The notes beneath the pieces were generated by a model. The model ran no database searches, had not been told where the DNA came from, and saw only the letters and a list, made by a program, of their open reading frames with translations. Source: Pseudorhodobacter sp. (GTDB lineage Bacteria > Pseudomonadota > Alphaproteobacteria > Rhodobacterales > Rhodobacteraceae). From it: DNA of 6,183 bases. Positions within the stretch are counted from its first letter, which is position 1. Every line of letters starts with the position of its first letter. Both the position numbers and the translations under genes were made by a program. Where the stretch lies: the NCBI GenBank assembly GCA_014378345.1, contig JACMNW010000398.1, forward strand, positions 1 to 6,183, read 5' to 3'. Positions 5,762 through 6,183 of this stretch are shown piece by piece.

Positions 5762-6183
5762 ATGCCGGGACGGATTATCATATCAGACGCTTGTGTGACG
5801 GAGGGGGCGGCTTGGCTTGGCCAGCGTCACCCGCGGTTTGCCCTTGCGTTGGACGCTGTTGGCCAACTGCCGCTACGGCGCAGAGAGGGCGGGTTTGCGG
5901 CGCTGTTTGATGCGATTGTCAGCCAGCAGGTATCGGTTGCTTCGGCCAGTGCGATCTGGGGGCGGCTGGAGGCGGCAGGGTTGACCGACGGGGCTGCGGT
6001 CGCTGCCGCAACGGATGAGGCATTGCGGGGCTGTGGGTTGTCGCGCCAGAAAATCCGCTATGGGCGTGCCTTGGCGCAGGCGGGGATTGCATTTGATGAT
6101 TTGCCATTGATGCCGAATGATGCGGTGATCGCGACCTTGGTTGCGGTGCCAGGAATAGGGCGGTGGACGGCGGAGATTTATGC
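5762..6183 (+). CDS. DNA-3-methyladenine glycosylase II (AlkA/HhH-GPD family), 3' end outside the window
   Basis: This base-excision repair enzyme would remove alkylated purines such as 3-methyladenine from DNA. I translated the frame from ATG 5762; 140 codons stay open to the window edge with no stop. Residues 45-66 contain FAALFDAIVSQQVSVASA, the conserved 'I..QQ.S..aA' helix of the family. CGLSRQKIRYGRALA (91-105) matches the 'G.s..K..y...la' block. LVAVPGIGRWTAEIYA (126 onward) is the helix-hairpin-helix that grips the DNA backbone, with the PGIG turn at 130-133. The catalytic aspartate normally lies some 15-20 residues further on, beyond the window, so activity cannot be confirmed. Leucine is encoded by TTG in 8 of 14 cases and alanine often by GCG, unlike the C-ending codons of cimA. 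It diverges from the transporter, and the inverted repeat between them may regulate it. Confidence 0.92.
   Translation, partial: MPGRIIISDACVTEGAAWLGQRHPRFALALDAVGQLPLRRREGGFAALFDAIVSQQVSVASASAIWGRLEAAGLTDGAAVAAATDEALRGCGLSRQKIRYGRALAQAGIAFDDLPLMPNDAVIATLVAVPGIGRWTAEIY

Noticed and set aside
5581..5910. A 109-codon plus-strand frame across the transporter start and the glycosylase start
   Set aside because: It is out of frame with the glycosylase, is Gly/Arg-rich, and overlaps the divergent promoter region; the real gene begins at 5762.

Overview
The window is a compact stretch of GC-rich bacterial chromosome. Protein motifs, short spacers and strongly C- or G-ending codons suggest an alphaproteobacterium, most likely of the Rhodobacterales/roseobacter type. 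That placement is inferred from the look of the proteins, not from a database search. I see no tRNA, rRNA, CRISPR array, insertion sequence or phage gene.

Layout, left to right. (1) Positions 15-2434 (+) hold a two-gene unit. The first gene is a full-length (R)-citramalate synthase (cimA), the entry step of isoleucine synthesis from pyruvate. It overlaps by ATGA a squalene/phytoene-synthase-fold protein that lacks the usual aspartate-rich catalytic motifs, so it resembles NDUFAF6-type assembly factors more than a prenyl-coupling enzyme. A GC hairpin follows 8 nt after its stop. (2) Positions 2561-4307 (+) hold an HxlR-type winged-helix regulator with an SCP2-like (sterol-carrier-like) C-terminal half. 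After a 217-nt spacer with a weak terminator and other small inverted repeats comes a class I SAM-dependent methyltransferase with a strong Shine-Dalgarno. (3) Positions 4308-4438 are a convergent spacer rich in inverted repeats, including an 11-bp-stem hairpin. (4) Positions 4439-5671 (-) encode a 12-helix major facilitator transporter of unknown substrate. (5) A short divergent spacer contains a perfect 13-nt inverted repeat. (6) From 5762 (+) a DNA-3-methyladenine glycosylase (AlkA/HhH-GPD family) begins and runs off the right edge. It is the only gene cut by the window.

How the genes relate. Only cimA and its overlapping partner are clearly one transcription unit. The regulator and the methyltransferase may form a regulator-target pair, but the terminator-like hairpin between them suggests separate transcripts. 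The transporter and glycosylase share a promoter region and could share a regulator. No phage-defence, secondary-metabolite or toxin system is evident. The least ordinary items are the regulator fused to a lipid-binding-like domain next to a methyltransferase, and the motif-poor squalene/phytoene-synthase homologue translationally coupled to cimA.
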